Origin: an uncultured Dokdonia sp.
Lineage (GTDB): Bacteria > Bacteroidota > Bacteroidia > Flavobacteriales > Flavobacteriaceae
Assembly (NCBI RefSeq): GCF_947492815.1
Contig: NZ_CANLOB010000006.1
Location: forward strand, 1 to 64,000
Direction of reading: 5' to 3'
Length of the DNA: 64,000 nucleotides
A model generated the notes under the pieces. It had not been told where the DNA came from and searched no databases. It saw only the letters and a list, made by a program, of their open reading frames with translations. Of the stretch, positions 63,562 through 64,000 are shown one piece after another; within the stretch, counting starts at the first letter, position 1; each line of letters starts with the position of its first letter. The position numbers were made by a program, and so were the translations under genes.

Positions 63562-63582
63562 CCCATAAAAAAAGCCTCATTT
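63562..63582. repeat. 21-bp direct repeat, right border of the retron island
   Basis: Identical to 61613-61633. Confidence 0.95.
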
Positions 63583-63604
63583 CTAATTGAAATGAGGCTT
63601 TTTA
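63571..63604 (-). terminator. terminator of the E2 gene
   Basis: 12-bp stem (AAAGCCTCATTT/AAATGAGGCTTT), 7-base loop, A and T runs. Confidence 0.92.
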
Positions 63605-63621
63605 ATTTGATATATCCTTTA

Positions 63622-64000
63622 TTAGATTTCTCTATTCATGTCCCAAGCTTCTAGGTATTCGGCTACACGTTTTACAAACTGTCCTCCTAAAGCTCCATTC
63701 ACGACACGGTGATCATACGAATGAGATAAGAACATTTTCATGCGAATTCCTATAAAGTCACCATCTGGTGTTTCAATCACTGCAGGAACTTTACGTATAG
63801 CTCCTAAAGCAAGTATAGCTACTTGTGGCTGATTGATAATAGGTGTTCCCATAATACTTCCAAAAGTACCTACATTAGTTACTGTGTAAGTTCCTCCTTG
63901 AGTATCATCAGGTTTTAATTTTCCACCACGAGAACGTGTTGCAAGATCATTCACCGCCTTTGTCATACCCACAAGGTTTAATTGATCTGCATTTTTAATA
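63622..64000 (-). CDS. 2-oxoacid dehydrogenase E2 (acyltransferase) C-terminus, partial
   Basis: Only the C-terminal ~126 residues are in the window; the gene runs past 64000 and the ATG near 63972 is internal. It contains GGTYTVTNVGTFGSIMGTPIINQPQVAILALGAI and SYDHRVVNGALGGQFV. The active-site motif is normally H-R-x-x-D-G; here the Asp position is Asn (HRVVNG), a change I believe is common in Bacteroidetes E2-like proteins. It belongs to a 2-oxoglutarate, pyruvate or branched-chain dehydrogenase complex. Confidence 0.93.
   Translation of the reverse strand, partial: IKNADQLNLVGMTKAVNDLATRSRGGKLKPDDTQGGTYTVTNVGTFGSIMGTPIINQPQVAILALGAIRKVPAVIETPDGDFIGIRMKMFLSHSYDHRVVNGALGGQFVKRVAEYLEAWDMNREI

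Larger units (their letters stand above)
63069..63621. other. 553-bp non-coding region upstream of the retron operon
   Basis: Contains, from right to left, the shared terminator of the E2 gene (63571-63604), an AT-rich stretch, the promoter (63426-63456) and the predicted structured RNA (63089-63420). No protein-coding frame is supported. Confidence 0.8.

Overview
The window is a chromosomal segment of a low-GC member of the Bacteroidetes, most likely a marine Flavobacteriaceae (Dokdonia-like is a guess). Supporting signs are many exported lipoproteins with SPII signals, DUF2490, DUF418 and DUF4295 proteins, an AAA+/VWA pair, the rpmB-rpmG-DUF4295 cluster, Bacteroidetes-type promoters (TTTG, 19 bp, TAnnTTTG) and a flavobacterial structured repeat. 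No tRNA, rRNA, CRISPR array or intact insertion sequence was seen.

Layout. 0-4 kb: AAA+ ATPase and VWA protein (minus strand) and a fasciclin-domain protein; the 3' end of the ATPase gene is duplicated around a palindromic insert. 4-15 kb: exported BNR-repeat protein, S9 peptidase, DUF2490 protein, an unknown pair containing an HEAGH motif, an AraC regulator, a serine hydrolase and a PD40 protein. 15-20.6 kb: accessory stretch with a sirtuin, MTA/SAH nucleosidase, and three orphan genes separated by imperfect palindromes that look like recombination sites, one encoding a PD-(D/E)XK-DUF2971 fusion. 20.5-25.6 kb: DUF418 protein, methyltransferase with a structured RNA-like repeat just upstream, hydrolase-OsmC fusion and GlsB. 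25.6-32.9 kb: vitamin B12 module, with a cobalamin riboswitch and BtuB-like receptor diverging from cobU-cobT-cobS-cobC, followed by a diphthine-ammonia-ligase-like ATPase and a BtuF-like lipoprotein. 33-39.5 kb: exported YD-repeat-like protein, ECF sigma factor with a small membrane partner, FRG-domain protein, DoxX-like protein, GAF-LuxR regulator and a glyoxalase-fold protein. 39.5-61.6 kb: mostly core genes (recQ, kdsD, tatC, lptB, a LytS/LytTR pair, folE, cysS, yidD, lgt, rpmB, rpmG, cinA, a DnaQ-like exonuclease) and two paralogous CxxC thioredoxin-fold proteins. 61.6-63.6 kb: a retron-like island. 63.6-64 kb: the C-terminus of a 2-oxoacid dehydrogenase E2.

Two things stand out. The first is the retron-like operon: a long 5' structured RNA with its own consensus promoter, an 81-residue ORF, an XRE regulator, then a reverse transcriptase carrying the retron hallmarks NAxxH, FVDD and VTG. 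It sits exactly between two copies of a 21-bp terminator repeat, as if inserted into the single terminator of two convergent genes. The second is a 16-bp palindrome, CGCTTTCGCGAAAGCG, that recurs about fourteen times (exact or near-exact) both between and inside genes. Inside genes it is read only as AFAKA or LSRKR.
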